This document shows positions 1 to 11,440 of a stretch of DNA of 64,000 nt, in pieces. Position 1 is the first letter of the stretch; the number at the start of each line of letters is the position of its first letter. The notes under the pieces are model-generated. The model saw only the letters and a list, made by a program, of their open reading frames with translations. It did no database searches and was not told the DNA's origin. Both the position numbers and the translations under genes were made by a program. This DNA is from Branchiostoma floridae (taxonomy: Eukaryota; Chordata; Leptocardii; Amphioxiformes; Branchiostomatidae), in contig NC_049990.1 of NCBI RefSeq assembly GCF_000003815.2, forward strand, positions 4,591,803 through 4,655,802, given 5' to 3'.

Positions 1-890
1 GGCTGCAGGAGAGGCGCAGGGGCTCTGAGAGGGAGTTCCGTTGGAGCTAGCGCTAGTGTACGGACTGCCGTAGTAAGGGCTGGGTACGCCGTGTACCTTT
101 CTTCTCGGCACTTCGAGAAGGATTTTGTTCCCCTCGTAGTCCGTGGTTTGCCATCTGACGTCACTGATGGGGCTGCACACGTTGGGCAGCAGGGGCACCA
201 GTTGTCCGATCTCCTTCACGCGAAACTGCATGATGGCGGAGTCGACGTGTTTTGGCTTCGTGTTGTCCGGCAACATCTTTAGCGCGAACTGTACATCCAA
301 TCCGGGCTGCGAATACACCACGAAACAGCAGAAATCCGTCTTTCTGACGTCCATGTCCTTGCGAAGGATCATCTTGTAGAAGCTGATCATGTCCTCCCAG
401 TTCTGGCGCGAACAGAACAGCACGAATCGAACGTGTTCCGTCCCATAATGCACCTGGCGGGCCGCCCACAAGGGCATGTCCTCCGCGAAGGTGAAGAAGT
501 CTTGGTTGTTCGGCGGATAAGGTAAGACGTTTCCAGAAGGCATGGCCTTGTGGTGGAATCTCCAAGGCGGCTTCTTGAAACACTCGTGGACTTGAGAAAT
601 CTTATCTCGAGCAAGTTCCTCGTGATAGAACAACATTATGGCGAGGGAGGGGTAACGGGGCGCGTCGTGGTTGTGGCCGTTGACGCCATTTTGAACGGCC
701 GACGACGGCCTGCGTTTCTTGCGCCCCCTTTCGGCGATGCAGAACAACTGCAGGTCGGCGTCGAACCAGTCCAGGAGGGGTTGTAAGGTCCTGCGCGTGC
801 GCGTGTTCTCGCCGGGGTCCACGATGAAGTGAATGGTGATCTTGTAGGGATCGCCGGAACTCTCCACCTCCCACATCTCATCTCCTGTAC
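1..890 (-). CDS. FAM124A/B-like protein, internal exon (partial gene)
   Basis: The minus strand is open from a splice acceptor near 890 through the window edge, in the frame whose last codon is 3-1. About 294 residues are visible, numbered from the codon at 882. They match the FAM124 family along its length: HFIVDPGE (18-25), LAIMLFYHEE (80-89), KKPPWRFHH (103-111), LWAARQVHYG (138-147), GQLVPLLPNVCSPIS (226-240) and WQTTDYEGNKILLEV (244-258), then a Ser/Pro-rich tail. Vertebrate FAM124A and FAM124B carry the same blocks in the same order; their biochemical function is poorly known, so none is assigned. A pyrimidine tract followed by CCGTAG supports an exon start at 890; a second AG would start it at 884, same phase (two bases completing a codon). 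The 5' exons must lie to the right and the 3' end is outside the window. The family call is confident; A versus B orthology is not resolved. Confidence 0.9.
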
Positions 891-1660
891 CTACGGAGGG
901 GAACACAAGTCAATATTAATTGAATATCGACATCAGATCGTCCTTTAAAGAGAAGGTCGGGAAGACCAGCACTAACGTACATCGATCATACTCAAGAAAG
1001 ACACTAGTGCTGGCCTAGAGGTTGACAACATACTCAGATCAGAGCAATGAGCCTGCTGCCTAGTGTCCACAATATGTTGTTCATGTCACAACCTGAACAA
1101 AGTCATTTCGACTCGAGACCGGATGGACCCGACTTGGCAAGCAAGATCGTCCTTTAAAGATCTTCAGAGGGGAAGTTATGATTTCCAAGCATCGGTTGGG
1201 GGCTACCTGTACTTTATCCGCCATTTACTGGCTTCCTATCCGGGGCCAACTTTGATAAAAGATTTTTTTAAATATCATCCTATAGTACTATGTACTATGT
1301 TATAGTACTATGTACCTTTGCACAACTTGTTAACTACATCAAGTGCGTTCTATTTTTGCACACACCCAGTTTTGACACGTAAATTTATTGTTCGCTACGC
1401 AAACAAGGTAAGTGCGTCTTTTGAACTTTCCTCTCACGCTTTCCCGAGTCTTTTGTGCGAAACATTTTGTTCTACGTCAGGTCAACATCGTCACAAAGGG
1501 TCCAACCACAACAAACTCGCATTTTTCGCAAGCTTCACCGTCAATAACCTAAAGCAGAAACTCTTTGATGTCTTTTGAAAGTTGAAACTCATTTACTGGA
1601 CCCCATTATACAAAGTCGCAAAAACATTTTTGTCATGACTGCTCCCGCCTTTCACCTTGG
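891..1660. other. Probable FAM124 intron, no feature seen
   Basis: This stretch lies upstream of the recognised minus-strand exon and is probably intronic. It is AT-rich, with frequent stops in all frames. A short direct repeat of TATAGTACTATGTAC lies near 1281-1316. I see nothing else I can support. Confidence 0.5.
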
Positions 1661-2235
1661 AATGCTCGCACAAAAGAATAGGTGACTAAAACCGACGGAT
1701 AATTTGTAAAACGTGCGAATACTTAAGTTTAGTTATTCCTATAGACAATCTGACGATATTCAAATACAATTCAATCTCTACACTGGTTTAAAAAACGGAG
1801 ATTTACTTTTGGACGTTTCGAGTGATATCCACCACTCTTCTTCAGCGTAACTAGTAAATCTCCGTTTTCTTATCCAATCGTAGAGATTGAATTGCATTTG
1901 AACGTTGTTTAAATGGATGTCGAACCTTCATAAACGAATCTAACGATCTATTTGTCTGTTTTGCAGAACCCTTGTTCACAGGCGGCGCTTCGACATGAAT
2001 AGACTATGAAGTTCGAACGTTGCACGCATGAACACTCACACATGCACGAAAGAATACTTAGACTAAAACGAAGGATAACTTGTAAAACGCACGAATACTT
2101 TAGTTTAGGTATTCTTATAGACATCTATATATCTAACTATCTATTTGCCTGGTTTGCAACACCCTTGTTCACAGACGGCCATTGGACATGAATCGACTAT
2201 GAAGTTCGAACGTTGTAACGTTACGTATGAACGCT
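1660..2235. repeat. Tandem duplication (about 190-bp unit) split by a hairpin insert
   Basis: Two diverged copies of one unit lie head to tail. Shared blocks include CCCTTGTTCACAG (near 1970 and 2163) and the CTATGAAGTTCGAACGTTG block (near 2005 and 2199). The block beginning GGATAA-TTGTAAAACG recurs near 1697 and 2063. The 1761-1900 hairpin interrupts the left copy but is absent from the right one, so the duplication probably came first. No coding potential is seen. Confidence 0.7.
1761..1900 (-). mobile_element. Penelope-like remnant with hammerhead-like core in a hairpin
   Basis: The ends form an inverted repeat of about 45 bp per arm (1761-1806 with 1855-1900). Read on the minus strand, the loop carries CTGAAGA, then a GAGTG/CACTC stem with an 8-base loop, then CGAAACGTCC. 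CUGANGA, a stem II and GAAA are the conserved hammerhead ribozyme core, and such cores are known from terminal repeats of Penelope-like elements. One extra A lies between CTGAAGA and the stem, and I do not find a clear GUH cleavage site with stems I and III, so activity is not claimed. The assignment to Penelope-like elements is inference from this motif pairing; no coding part remains. Confidence 0.5.
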
Positions 2236-3060
2236 CCTACATGCATAAGTAATGCTGTCTGTTTTATAATTCAGCTGGCGCCGGTGCAATTTGGGATGAC
2301 GAGACGTACGTTACCATAAAAGACGCCGCCTAGACTCCTAGTTATGGCGGGTTAAGCATTTGTCTTCTCCGGGAGAACAATCACCAGATCGTTATCTGCA
2401 TGTACTATCATATCAATACGATTTATTGTACATGTTGGACTCAACGGCAAATCTGTTAACTATGTCGAGCAGTGTTTTTTAGATGTCGAATATTTTGAGT
2501 CATAATTTACTCGATAACATGAAAGCTAACAATGTACAGTTTGGTTTAGTTTGTGACCGACTTTGTCTACAGTTTTCTTTTTTAACGTCAAATTTAACTG
2601 TGTGAGCGTTCAAACAGTCCAACGTCAACTGCCTAATTGTGCTACAAGTCTGAACCATCATGAGAAATACGAATGTCTGGCACGGAAAGAAACCACGAGC
2701 GCTACTGTAGCACTAATTACCTGTGACAGTCTGCCCGCAATGGGAGGTAATGAAGCTTTTCTGTATCACCTTCCGTAATGTTAGAAGCCATTGCCAGCAC
2801 GCGAGCTCGAGGGGGCGGCAATGGCATTCATTATACTTAGTCAAGATGGATTTTTAATGGCAGTGAAGGAGGTCACCCCATACGGGGGTGCCGGTTCGGG
2901 TTGTGTTTGTGTGTTCGTACCTATAACTCAAGATCCTTTTGATGGATTTGTATGACGGTTGATGTGGGTAGATATTAAGGTCCTAAAGATTCGTGGCAAA
3001 TTTAGTCCCCTAGCAGTATTTTATTTACAATGGATCCGGAGTGAGCGTGATTCAATGCTA
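2236..3060. other. No gene recognised
   Basis: No convincing exon, RNA gene or transposon end is seen. A GC-richer patch near 2790-2900 has short open frames without supporting splice context. Confidence 0.4.
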
Positions 3061-3066
3061 TCTTGG

Positions 3067-3157
3067 TCATGATGATGATGATGATAATGATGATGATAAT
3101 GATGATAATGGTGAATTGGTGATGATGATGATAATGATGTTGATGATGATGATGATC
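3067..3157. repeat. (GAT)n-type microsatellite
   Basis: Imperfect GAT/GATAAT repeats run for about 90 bases. They create artificial Asp-rich and Met-rich frames with no gene context. Confidence 0.9.
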
Positions 3158-3219
3158 GCCAACCTTTGCCGGGGCTACAAGAGGGTTTCCTCGGTCACTG
3201 CAAGAATCTACATCCGCAT

Positions 3220-3330
3220 AGCCAACTTACGGCCAAGAAATTGGCCAAATAGACAGAAAACACACCAGAGGAGCTGGTTTGCGGAGGAATACAGTTTGCG
3301 TTGCGACCTGGGGAGCCTGGTGCAGGCTAG
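3220..3330. mobile_element. Degenerate MITE, CTAGCCTCTACCAG / GGTCGCTGG family
   Basis: The internal text (TTGGCCAAATAGACAGAAAA, then CACCAGAGGAG) and the right end (GCGACCTGGGGAGCCTGGTGC..GGCTAG) match the copies at 14692, 36974 and 44135. The left end is eroded. It is a short element with no open frame of its own; the transposase source is not in this window. Confidence 0.6.
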
Positions 3331-4700
3331 AAAATGTTACCCTCGTCTTGAGATCAATACCAACCCTCATAACCAAATCCATACAAATCCATCAAAAGGA
3401 ACTTGAGCTATCAGTGGCCGACGAAACACGCTTTACGTCTCTAGAGAGTTAATTCAAGACTGGACCACCATTGTCAAATTTTGAACACAGATTGTGCTGT
3501 ATTGTCAAAATCGCTCTGAGCAGAAAGAAGATCATCAATTCCTATTACGTTAGTTTCACATTTGTGTCAAATCATGCTTTGTTTTTTGACATATCCCGGC
3601 ATTGAGTTGATCATTAGACAGATTATCCCCTTATAATGACCTCTTCAAAATGACAAGTTACTTTATCACTGTATACATACTGTTATTTAAGGGGACATAA
3701 GGGGAAGTTGAAAACAGGTCTTGAATAGAAAAACGATCGTCATCAATTGTTTTGTCTTTTGAATCACTACAGACATTATTAATTGCCTCTTTGAAATGAC
3801 AAGGTTATTTTCTTTTATTGAAATTGCAACAAAACAATACAGAGGGCATCTCACGTAGCAATGCTAATTTTGGGTGCAATCTACGTTTGATACATTTGTT
3901 TCTGGCGGGAAAACCTAAAATTGTGTATTTGATATTGAAGCGTTCATCGAACAATTTTATCTCTTTCGGGATCAAACAAAATGTCATTGTTGTCTTTTGT
4001 CGGACAAAATCTCATCAAACTTTCGATTATCCTCTTACCAATGACCTCACGTAAAGGTCAAACAAAATTGTCTTCTCGTGCATTCTATTGCGATTCCTAA
4101 TGTGTCATCAAAACTTAATCAGGAGCCATTTCAATTTTTAAGCATTTCATTCATTTTGAGTGATTTATTCCATTACTAGCTTGGAAATAGCCCTAAGTGA
4201 CTTTCCGGTATTTCAACGATGTCGTTTGTCTTCGTAACAGTATTGAGTTTGATCCTAATTCGTCTATTGAACGAGCGATGGCACCAGCTTCATCAACCGA
4301 TGCGATCGTGCGGCGTCTATTGTGTAACTGTTGGGGTCATGACTCTGGGTATGTCTTATTCATACATTCTATAAACGTCTGGCAATATATCTGCGTGCTG
4401 AGGGTAGAAGGCACTATAGTACTAGCACTTGTACTTCATGCTTGTCTCCAAGCAGATATTTGGGATCATTTGGGGGAGTACATTTTCACGTCGTTTCAAT
4501 GCATATCATTGAGATCGTCACGGCACTACAGATTCTTGGAAACAGTTCAAATTTGTATATTCAAAGTCAAAGACGATACACAAGAAGGCACCAAGCTTAA
4601 GCTCACTTGCTGAAAATAGAAATTATACGATATATCGGCTGAACAGGGTAAGTAATCTGAAAAAGCTGGTATCTTAAAATGACCGTTTCTACTAGTCAGA
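3331..4700. other. AT-rich non-coding stretch
   Basis: A weak repeat of about 150 bp is visible: TCATCAATT followed further on by a CCTCTT-AAATGACAAG block, near 3533-3656 and 3741-3802. A 138-codon open frame at 4197-4613 has no family-like motif and no clear splice or start context, so it is not called as a gene. Confidence 0.4.
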
Positions 4701-4945
4701 TAACGTTGGTACATTATCCACCAGTTGTCCAATTTCCTCTATTTCGTTTACCGTACAGAAAAGCCTGGTTGAGATTTCTGCAAGTCGTACCTAGTTGAGA
4801 TTGCAAAGTCGTACAAAAAACAGACGTTGGTACATCAGCCACTACTTGGCCAATTGCTTCTATTTCCTTTACCATCCAAAGAGGCCTGGTTGTGATTGTA
4901 AAACGTGGTACAAAAGTTGTACTTACTCTCCGTACTGGAAGACAC
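4700..4945. repeat. Tandem duplication, about 122-bp unit
   Basis: ACGTTGGTACAT recurs at about 4703 and 4824, and GCCTGGTTG-GATT recurs about 123 bases apart near 4765 and 4888. A partial third copy (GTTGAGATTGCAAAGTCGTAC) lies between them. The units are diverged and non-coding. Confidence 0.7.
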
Positions 4946-5024
4946 AGACGACATCTTGCCGTTGAGAGATCCGCCCCTGAACAGGAAACACAACAAAACG
5001 GTGATTACCACTGGCACGGTGTGA

Positions 5025-5820
5025 CTACAGACTAACCTAGTGATAACACACGGATTGGGCTATGTTTAATAACACACGGATTATGCGTTGTTTAAGCGAA
5101 GGGTAGCTAAGAAGATAAATTGTTGATTGTTTATACGGTTCTTCACGCCCCTTACAGTTTATACGTTTTCGTAACAACGCCTGTCAACAACATAACTTAG
5201 AGCAAAAGAGTCGGCTGCTGAAAATTATTAGTTTACATGACGTAAATTATTAGTTTACATGACATTAATTATTGTTTACATTACATAAAATGATACCTAA
5301 AATCCACAATGACATACATAACCTTTTGCTTTACCTCGTCCACAAGCAAAGAGGTACAACAAGAAAAGGTCCCACCCTCACAAGTACAAGAGTACAAGAT
5401 GATTACAATCTGATAATATCAACGTAAGCATAGAGCTTTCGAGCATCACCTAATCTGAATATACCTAACCTTCTATACAAGATAATTAGTATGTCGAACA
5501 CAATCTCTAAAGATAAACTCGGAAAAAGGAGATCGCCTGTAGGATTAGACTAATGTCCGAAATAAGAAGCTTTAAACCTCCCGAGGTGTAAACTCCTTTT
5601 CTTGAGGCGGAGACACGGACTTGTTCTAGTGTTCCCTGGATCAGGCGAAGGCGCGGTGTTAGTGTGGGGTGATCGGGGGCCAAGTCTAACATCACATGTA
5701 CCCTCACGTCTCCACAAGCCGAGGTACTGTATGTTTATATATCTTCGCACGAGAGAGAAGGAAGTGGGTGGACTGATCATAAACTGGACTTATAGGGTGA
5801 AGGACTGAAGGTGGTAGTAA
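5025..5820. other. Non-coding, short AT repeats
   Basis: Three imperfect copies of an approximately 24-base unit (AATTATTAGTTTACATGAC) run through 5222-5285. A palindrome-like patch lies at 5230-5290. Otherwise I recognise nothing. Confidence 0.5.
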
Positions 5821-6260
5821 GTTAGAATTTCCGTTGTATGACTGTAGAAAGCCGCTAGGAGGCCTATTGTTGAACTTGATCTTCACTTTCCAGAATCCTG
5901 GGAACCTACCAAATATTATAAGAATCCATCAACGTACAGCTTCTTGCGTTATGCTTTCCTCACACGCACGCACGCACGCACACACACGCACGCACACACT
6001 CAAGCACATAGAGACACACAAACACACAAACATGCGCGCAAGATGTAAAGTAAGGTCAACAAATCACATAAAACCTATGAAAATTTGTTCTTCTTTATAT
6101 ATAAACCAGAACAGGAGATATCAAAAATAGAAGTTCCGCTGCAGTACCTTAGAAAGACGCTAGGATGCCCATTATCTAACTTGACCTTCGTTATCCTGGC
6201 CCTTACCCACCTACCAAATATTACCAGGATCGATCCAATGCTTCTCGAGTTATCCTGTTC
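5820..6260 (-). repeat. Two fragments of a dispersed repeat plus a CA/CG microsatellite
   Basis: Fragments at about 5820-5935 and 6112-6240 share the block AAAGCCGCTAGGAGGCC / AAAGACGCTAGGATGCCC, then AACTTGA-CTTC, then a CTACCAAATATTA block. Both are the reverse complement of the core of the 30.54-31.65 kb array (GGGCCACCTAGCGGCTTTCC) and match 62.21 kb. Between them, 5962-6025 is an imperfect (CA)n/(CG)n microsatellite. The family's origin is not recognised. Confidence 0.65.
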
Positions 6261-7290
6261 GCAGACAGACAACCACGGTCAAACCTCTGGTCACCCAGTT
6301 GTCACAACGCGGTAGCAGCCACTGGTGGAAACGGGCTATATCTACCGAATTACCGGTACAGGTGACCATGAGCTATTTCCGGAACTGATGTAGTGAGATG
6401 AGATCACCTGTAGATTACCCCAGCAATGATGCTATCAGCGCGGGAGTGCGCAGGTAATACTGAGGAAAATGGGCCAATTTTCTCCGACCTTCGAAAGGAT
6501 GGGGTACTTTGGGAAATCGTTTAATCACAATTCAGAGGTTATGAACGCTGAGCTTTCGCTCTACTAATGTTTTGTAGCATGTATATGTAGTGTTATATTG
6601 TGATAGATTTATATAGCATACCTCTTGCTGTACATATTATAGGCATTTTCATACCCTAAGACAATGATTTGCAAATACAATGGAGTTGGAAATCATAGCA
6701 ATTATCCTTGTACATATAACCAACCGTAAAAGATATTACATAAATTATTGACAATGACAATAATCTTTATTGCATATTCCTGCCCAACATGGGCTAAATG
6801 CATTGGGTTGGATAACTTAAGTTATTATTATACCATAATCCAGTGACTGATGATGATAATACAGTCAAAAGCAAGCGTTCAACTGGCGCGCTTAAAACTT
6901 TGGCTGCGGGCATTCAGGAGCAAGTTGAAATGCTGAGGTGAAAGTTAATTAGATTTTCCCCAACCCCGTGCCAGTACTATCCGAAATGAGATAGGGAAGG
7001 TTGTTGAAGGGTCAATGCGCGCTTTGTTCTTTCCGTGCTCGCTGGGTTCGACATGTCATGAAAATATCTGCGCAATTTTTCTCCTGCGCACTGAACTGTC
7101 CGGACAGTTTTGTTCCGTTTCAGTAGTGAGGGTTTCCACGGGTCGGGGATCGCAGTGCTCTTCTTATATACATAACACACCCGGACGCGTGCAATTATCG
7201 TATCTTTCCTTACCTATAGGGAAATATCACTACTTCAAAAGATTCTCTACTTCTAATAGTTAAGTTAAAGTCATTCCAGGATCAAATACA
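6261..7290. other. No gene recognised
   Basis: Near 6755-6810 a TCTTTATTGCATATTCCTG..GGGCTAAATGCATTGG patch resembles the reverse complement of LINE/SINE tails at 15.3 and 39.6 kb. No other feature is supported. Confidence 0.4.
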
Positions 7291-7293
7291 TGC

Positions 7294-7488
7294 TATAGGG
7301 CGGCGCCCATCTGCGTTTCTGTAGTCCTGGGCCACATAACTTTTGCGTAATCACTACAGCAGGGGCCACTTGTAGAGCTGATTGTGTTCAACTACCATAA
7401 TTTTCTTTCCAAAAGCTTAGTGCTAAGCAGAGAAAGCAGCATGTATCGTCATTTATATGACGCGGCCGGGACAGAACTGATGATTCCA
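7294..7488 (-). mobile_element. tRNA-derived SINE, family A, truncated copy
   Basis: Read on the minus strand, this runs from a decayed CCGGCCGCGTC head through GTGATTACGCAAAAGTTATG and CCCAGGACTAC to GATGGGCGCCGCCC. It aligns along its length with the better copy at 22169-22412 and with 53244-53312. The tRNA-like head is eroded. No protein is encoded. Confidence 0.75.
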
Positions 7489-8900
7489 GGAAAACGCTCT
7501 ATTTCTATTATTGGGGGCATATTTTCTCTGATGACGTCATGACGTTCCCATAATTCTGTTGGTTCCACTGTCTTTGTTGTGCAAACAGATAAAGCTCAGT
7601 GATGAATCTATTCAAATTGCAATACAAGGATGCGGTCAACAAACGTTTGGTGCCGTAAAGCATGTCAAAGTGATTGAACAGCCCGCTTTGTACTAATTGT
7701 AGTAGTCTTACTTTTCACCCTTATCTAGCTTCCAGACGTCCTTCAGCACATCCCCTATCCTTATCTGGACACGAAGGACACATTAGACCGTCTAGTCTCT
7801 GTGTGCTGGTATGCGAGACAATCGACTAAAAGAGAGAAAACAACTTTCCACAATCTACCAACAAAGCAATCTGGATTAGCACATGCCATGGAATAGTCTT
7901 AACATAACACGAAAGTTATGAACGTTTTGCCTTTACGTATACATGTATAAGTGAGGACATTTAAAACTACACCTTTCAGGCTTTGTTTTGTAGGTCGACC
8001 TAGCTAGCTTCAACCACTTGTTTGTGTCTTTCAAACTTATCTAAACACTACGGAAACACTAGGCTGTCTTGTTTTTGTGTAATTTTATGTGAGACAATTA
8101 TGATGTAGAAGCGAGAAATCGTCTCAACATGCCACCAGAACAAAGCCATCTCACCCGAGGCAACACAACAAATCTTAATCTGTTGACGATCTCCGGAATT
8201 ATCTAGTGATTGTCTGATAATCCTTTCTCTCTAGTCATAACAAGTTAGGCTATCCAGACTTCCTAATGAAACAATAGGGGGAAACAGGTGTACAACATTG
8301 TAGCCATAGCTACACCTCGGCGTATTTAGGAACGCACTAACCGATTCATTATATGTATCCTGCTTTTCAGGTAATTGGCTAATGAAGTAAAAATCTCCGT
8401 GCGAACATTTCTCCGGTAGGTGTCTGAAAATTAGGTCATGAGCCGGAAAGTCAGTTTCGTATCAACACTATCAACATATTTGGTTCCATTAAATCAAAGT
8501 CAGGATGGGAACATTTTCTATTTCTCAAGATCTTTTCACAAAACTGAATATGGGATCGACAACCATGAAAATGCAATGTTTCTTTTCCAAAACTTGATGC
8601 AAAGGCAACATGGGGAATAGTACTGGTAATTGGTCATCTTGTGACAGGAGAGAAGTATCATTATGGATTGAACATTTGATATTCAAAACATGCCAATTGA
8701 ACCAATCCACTATCCATTTACGTTTCATGTCAGCAAATCCACCTATGGGTCAGAAATTGTGTATCTTTCATGACTGAAAAGTTCAACTCATAAGTGTATT
8801 ATTATAGGAGCCTTCTGGGTACAAACTGCACTGTTATATGGAGATCTGTTATCCGCAAACACCTGTTTAAGACATGGACGCAAAACTATAAACTTTCCAT
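7489..8900. other. No gene recognised
   Basis: Non-coding sequence of mixed composition. I see no intact frame with splice signals, no RNA gene and no TIR pair. Confidence 0.4.
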
Positions 8901-8959
8901 GACTAACTGTCAGCAAACCGAGCCACGGAAAGAGGAAACCATGAAGACATGACCAGCAG

Positions 8960-9610
8960 TCCTGTCAGGCCATCACCTGACTGTGTTGTTTTGTTAACTA
9001 GCGCCTCTGCTATACATAGCTGTGGTAATTGCTGTGACAGACTGTTCGCAGGCCGGATCTCATGTCACTTTATCAGAAAGTGTGCAGGGAAACTAGGGCG
9101 TCGTAATGAAGAGGTTATTTGAAGACGGACACCGACAAAGCCACGAGTTCTACGCCCGAGGAAACCATACGATGGCACGCAATACCCGACACCATGTTGG
9201 TGATTATGAATTTATACATAGCTGTGCTAATTACGACTGTGACAGGGCTGTCCACATGTCGGGTATCGTGTCACTTCGTCAGAAACTGTGCAGGGAAACT
9301 AGGGCATAGTAATGAAGAGGTTATTTGCAGACGGACACCGACAAAGTCACGAGTTTCCGTCTATGTGTTACATCATGAGGTCGTTCAACAAGTTTACGAC
9401 AGTTGAGGACAGTCGTGAAAGTGTCGTACAAGATTTAGCTGTCTTGTGTCATAAAAATTGTTGTCGTACATGCCTAGAATTCTACGACAGAAGAAACCAT
9501 GCGATGGCATACAATATCTGACACTAGTGTGTTGATGATTGTGAATCTATACAAATAGTTGTGCTAACATTAATGTGAAACTGCTACATCGTAATGAAGA
9601 GGTAACTACA
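8960..9610. repeat. Tandem array, about 206-bp unit
   Basis: AATGAAGAGGTTATTT recurs at 9105 and 9311, inside a longer shared block (TGTGCAGGGAAACTAGGGC before it, CGGACACCGACAAAG after it). TACATAGCTGTG-TAATT also recurs near 9015 and 9216. A more diverged copy starts near 9593. Because 206 is not a multiple of three, the open frames across copies do not repeat, so a coding role is unlikely. Confidence 0.75.
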
Positions 9611-10855
9611 TATTTGTGGACACATGGCAACACGTCGGGGACGTTTCTATGACTGTCGTGGATGCGTTGATTCAACTGCCTTATGTCACGAATGAGAAAA
9701 ATTATGCAACGTACAATAGTAATAATTGTTCTGTGATGTATATCAATAAGGTCCACAGGAATAATAGCTACAATGTAAACTTGGCAAACTAAGCGTGGAC
9801 CTTAATAAACTCAAACTCTTAAGCAGCACAGGTGACATATGATACCTGGCGCCATGTTGATGATTATGAAGAGATGTACTACATAGGTTATACTTTTACA
9901 TTGTTCTTATTCAAGCATGAAAGGAACTTCTACAAGTACATATAACTTGGCTTCTGTTGATTCAAACCTATTCAGAGGACACGCAGGAAACTATTTCATC
10001 CTATACCAACACATCAACCACCGGTTCAAGCCACCATCTTCACAATTCTCCGGAAAGAAAAAGTAATCGCACACAGTAGTGTAAGCTTTCTGGTATTACC
10101 CCGCCCAAAACACGAGTAAAGGAGATCGTTTACACGTCCACACACCTCTCCAAAACAACTGTTGCTCTCCAGAACAAGGATCGTTGAAAAAATGTTAGGA
10201 CTTTCCCACGCGCTAAAGCATTCCCGAATGTCGTGAATGCCTGAAAGTTTTTCTGACCTGCCACCGTTTCCAAACAGTTCCAAACAGCCAATGAAACCTC
10301 ACACCCCGACATTGTTGGATATGCCGAAATACAATGGCGACGAGGATCGCTTTCAGTGGAGGCATATAAGTTTGCCGTAAGCGTATAAACTCGGCCACAA
10401 GTCAGCCCAACGCTAACGTTACCATCTTCAAAAGATCGTTCCTATTTCCTAACGTTAAGACAACACACGTTACAACTGTGTCATACAGTAAGATGATTTT
10501 CAAACCACGAAGTTCAAGGTGAAGTGAAAGACAAAAGAAAACGTCCAACAAAGGTCGCGTAACAAAAGGTAAAATCACCTTCCACGGACTTGAGACAAAA
10601 ATGTCCTGACAGTTGCTTGGTCTAACAACAACAACACAACTGTACAAGCAACGCTGAGCAGAGTAATGATATATGTTAATACTAATGCACCATCTGGGAT
10701 CGCTAGAAGGCCTCAGATGACCTCTTTCTACGCTAATTTGGTGTAAAAGTGGCCCTAATCACCGGTTTTCCATGCCACAACCTTTCACACCTCGCTGCTT
10801 CGCCCTACATCATTTTTCTTCCTTTTACACCTGTCAAGACCACCTCTAAGACATC
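9611..10855. other. Non-coding, diverged array tail then no feature
   Basis: The first 300 bases hold faint matches to the 206-bp unit (GATGATTATGAAGAGATG near 9858). From about 10000 to 10855 the minus strand has several short open frames of 60-85 codons. None shows recognisable protein motifs. Confidence 0.35.
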
Positions 10856-10865
10856 CTAGACATAC

Positions 10866-11065
10866 CTAACTTCCTTAGGAGCATCTTCCTTAGCTTCTTC
10901 GTTCCCGTCCATGCCTTCCGAGTCCGATATTTTCCGCTCCCTCGAGCAAACCGCGAGCCGTTTCCGAGCGCTCGTCCCCTGCCTATTTACGGTGAAAACA
11001 CCTCCCACAATAGCGTGTACCGAGCCGTCAGAGGCAGAAACGGTATCCCCCTTCCACGGTATCAT
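10866..11065 (-). CDS. Candidate first exon on the minus strand, possibly FAM124 5' exon
   Basis: A minus-strand frame starts with ATG at 11065 and reaches a strong donor AG|GTATGT at 10866/10865. A second in-frame ATG opens the acidic stretch MDGNEEAKEDAPKEV just before the donor. The local GC content is raised, and upstream sequence is rich in CAGGT motifs. It is on the same strand as, and about 10 kb upstream of, the FAM124-like exon, where a short N-terminal exon would be expected. Against a direct join: this donor is phase 2, while the 890 acceptor needs phase 1, so an intermediate exon or another donor would be required. There is no protein-level match, so this is a candidate only. Confidence 0.3.
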
Positions 11066-11079
11066 GACACCACCCCTTC

Positions 11080-11440
11080 TGTAAGGCCATCGCCAAAAGA
11101 CAATGGCGAGCCTTCTCCGGACAAACGCGTCGCTGAAATCCTATAGTACACGGCTTAGAACGGTGTTTCTATGGCTCTACCACCTAAGTGGGGACTGGCG
11201 CGAGTGTTCCCTTTTTACCTTGTACCTGCGCGTAGACGGGTGGCTTACCTGTGACCTACCTGTACGTCAGGTGGGCTAGCCTGCGGGCACGTCCTGTCAG
11301 GTAGACCCCTGTGGCGCGCTCGTAAAACCGAGATTCTGATTCCAAGCAGGGGTCTGACGAGTAATGTGCTATCGGGTGTTCCGATCTCCCTATGGGGCTC
11401 GGTTTTCCTGTGCTTTACCTGTGCTTAACCCAGTAGATTT
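11080..11440. promoter_or_regulatory. GC-richer stretch with a CAGGT/ACCTG cluster
   Basis: Six CAGGT/ACCTG cores lie at about 11224, 11247, 11258, 11268, 11298 and 11417. CAGGT is the core of Snail, ZEB and E-protein sites. The stretch is directly upstream of the candidate minus-strand first exon. Promoter function is inference; no TATA box or initiator is clear. Confidence 0.25.

Noticed and set aside
161-614. Two long minus-strand open frames across the first 600 bases
   Set aside because: They are other-frame shadows of the FAM124-like exon. The third minus frame carries the conserved family blocks.
3041-3406. 121-codon frame with an Asp-rich start
   Set aside because: The start is a GAT microsatellite and the rest is a decayed MITE.
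4197-4613. 138-codon plus-strand frame
   Set aside because: No protein motif, poor composition for coding and no supporting splice or start context.
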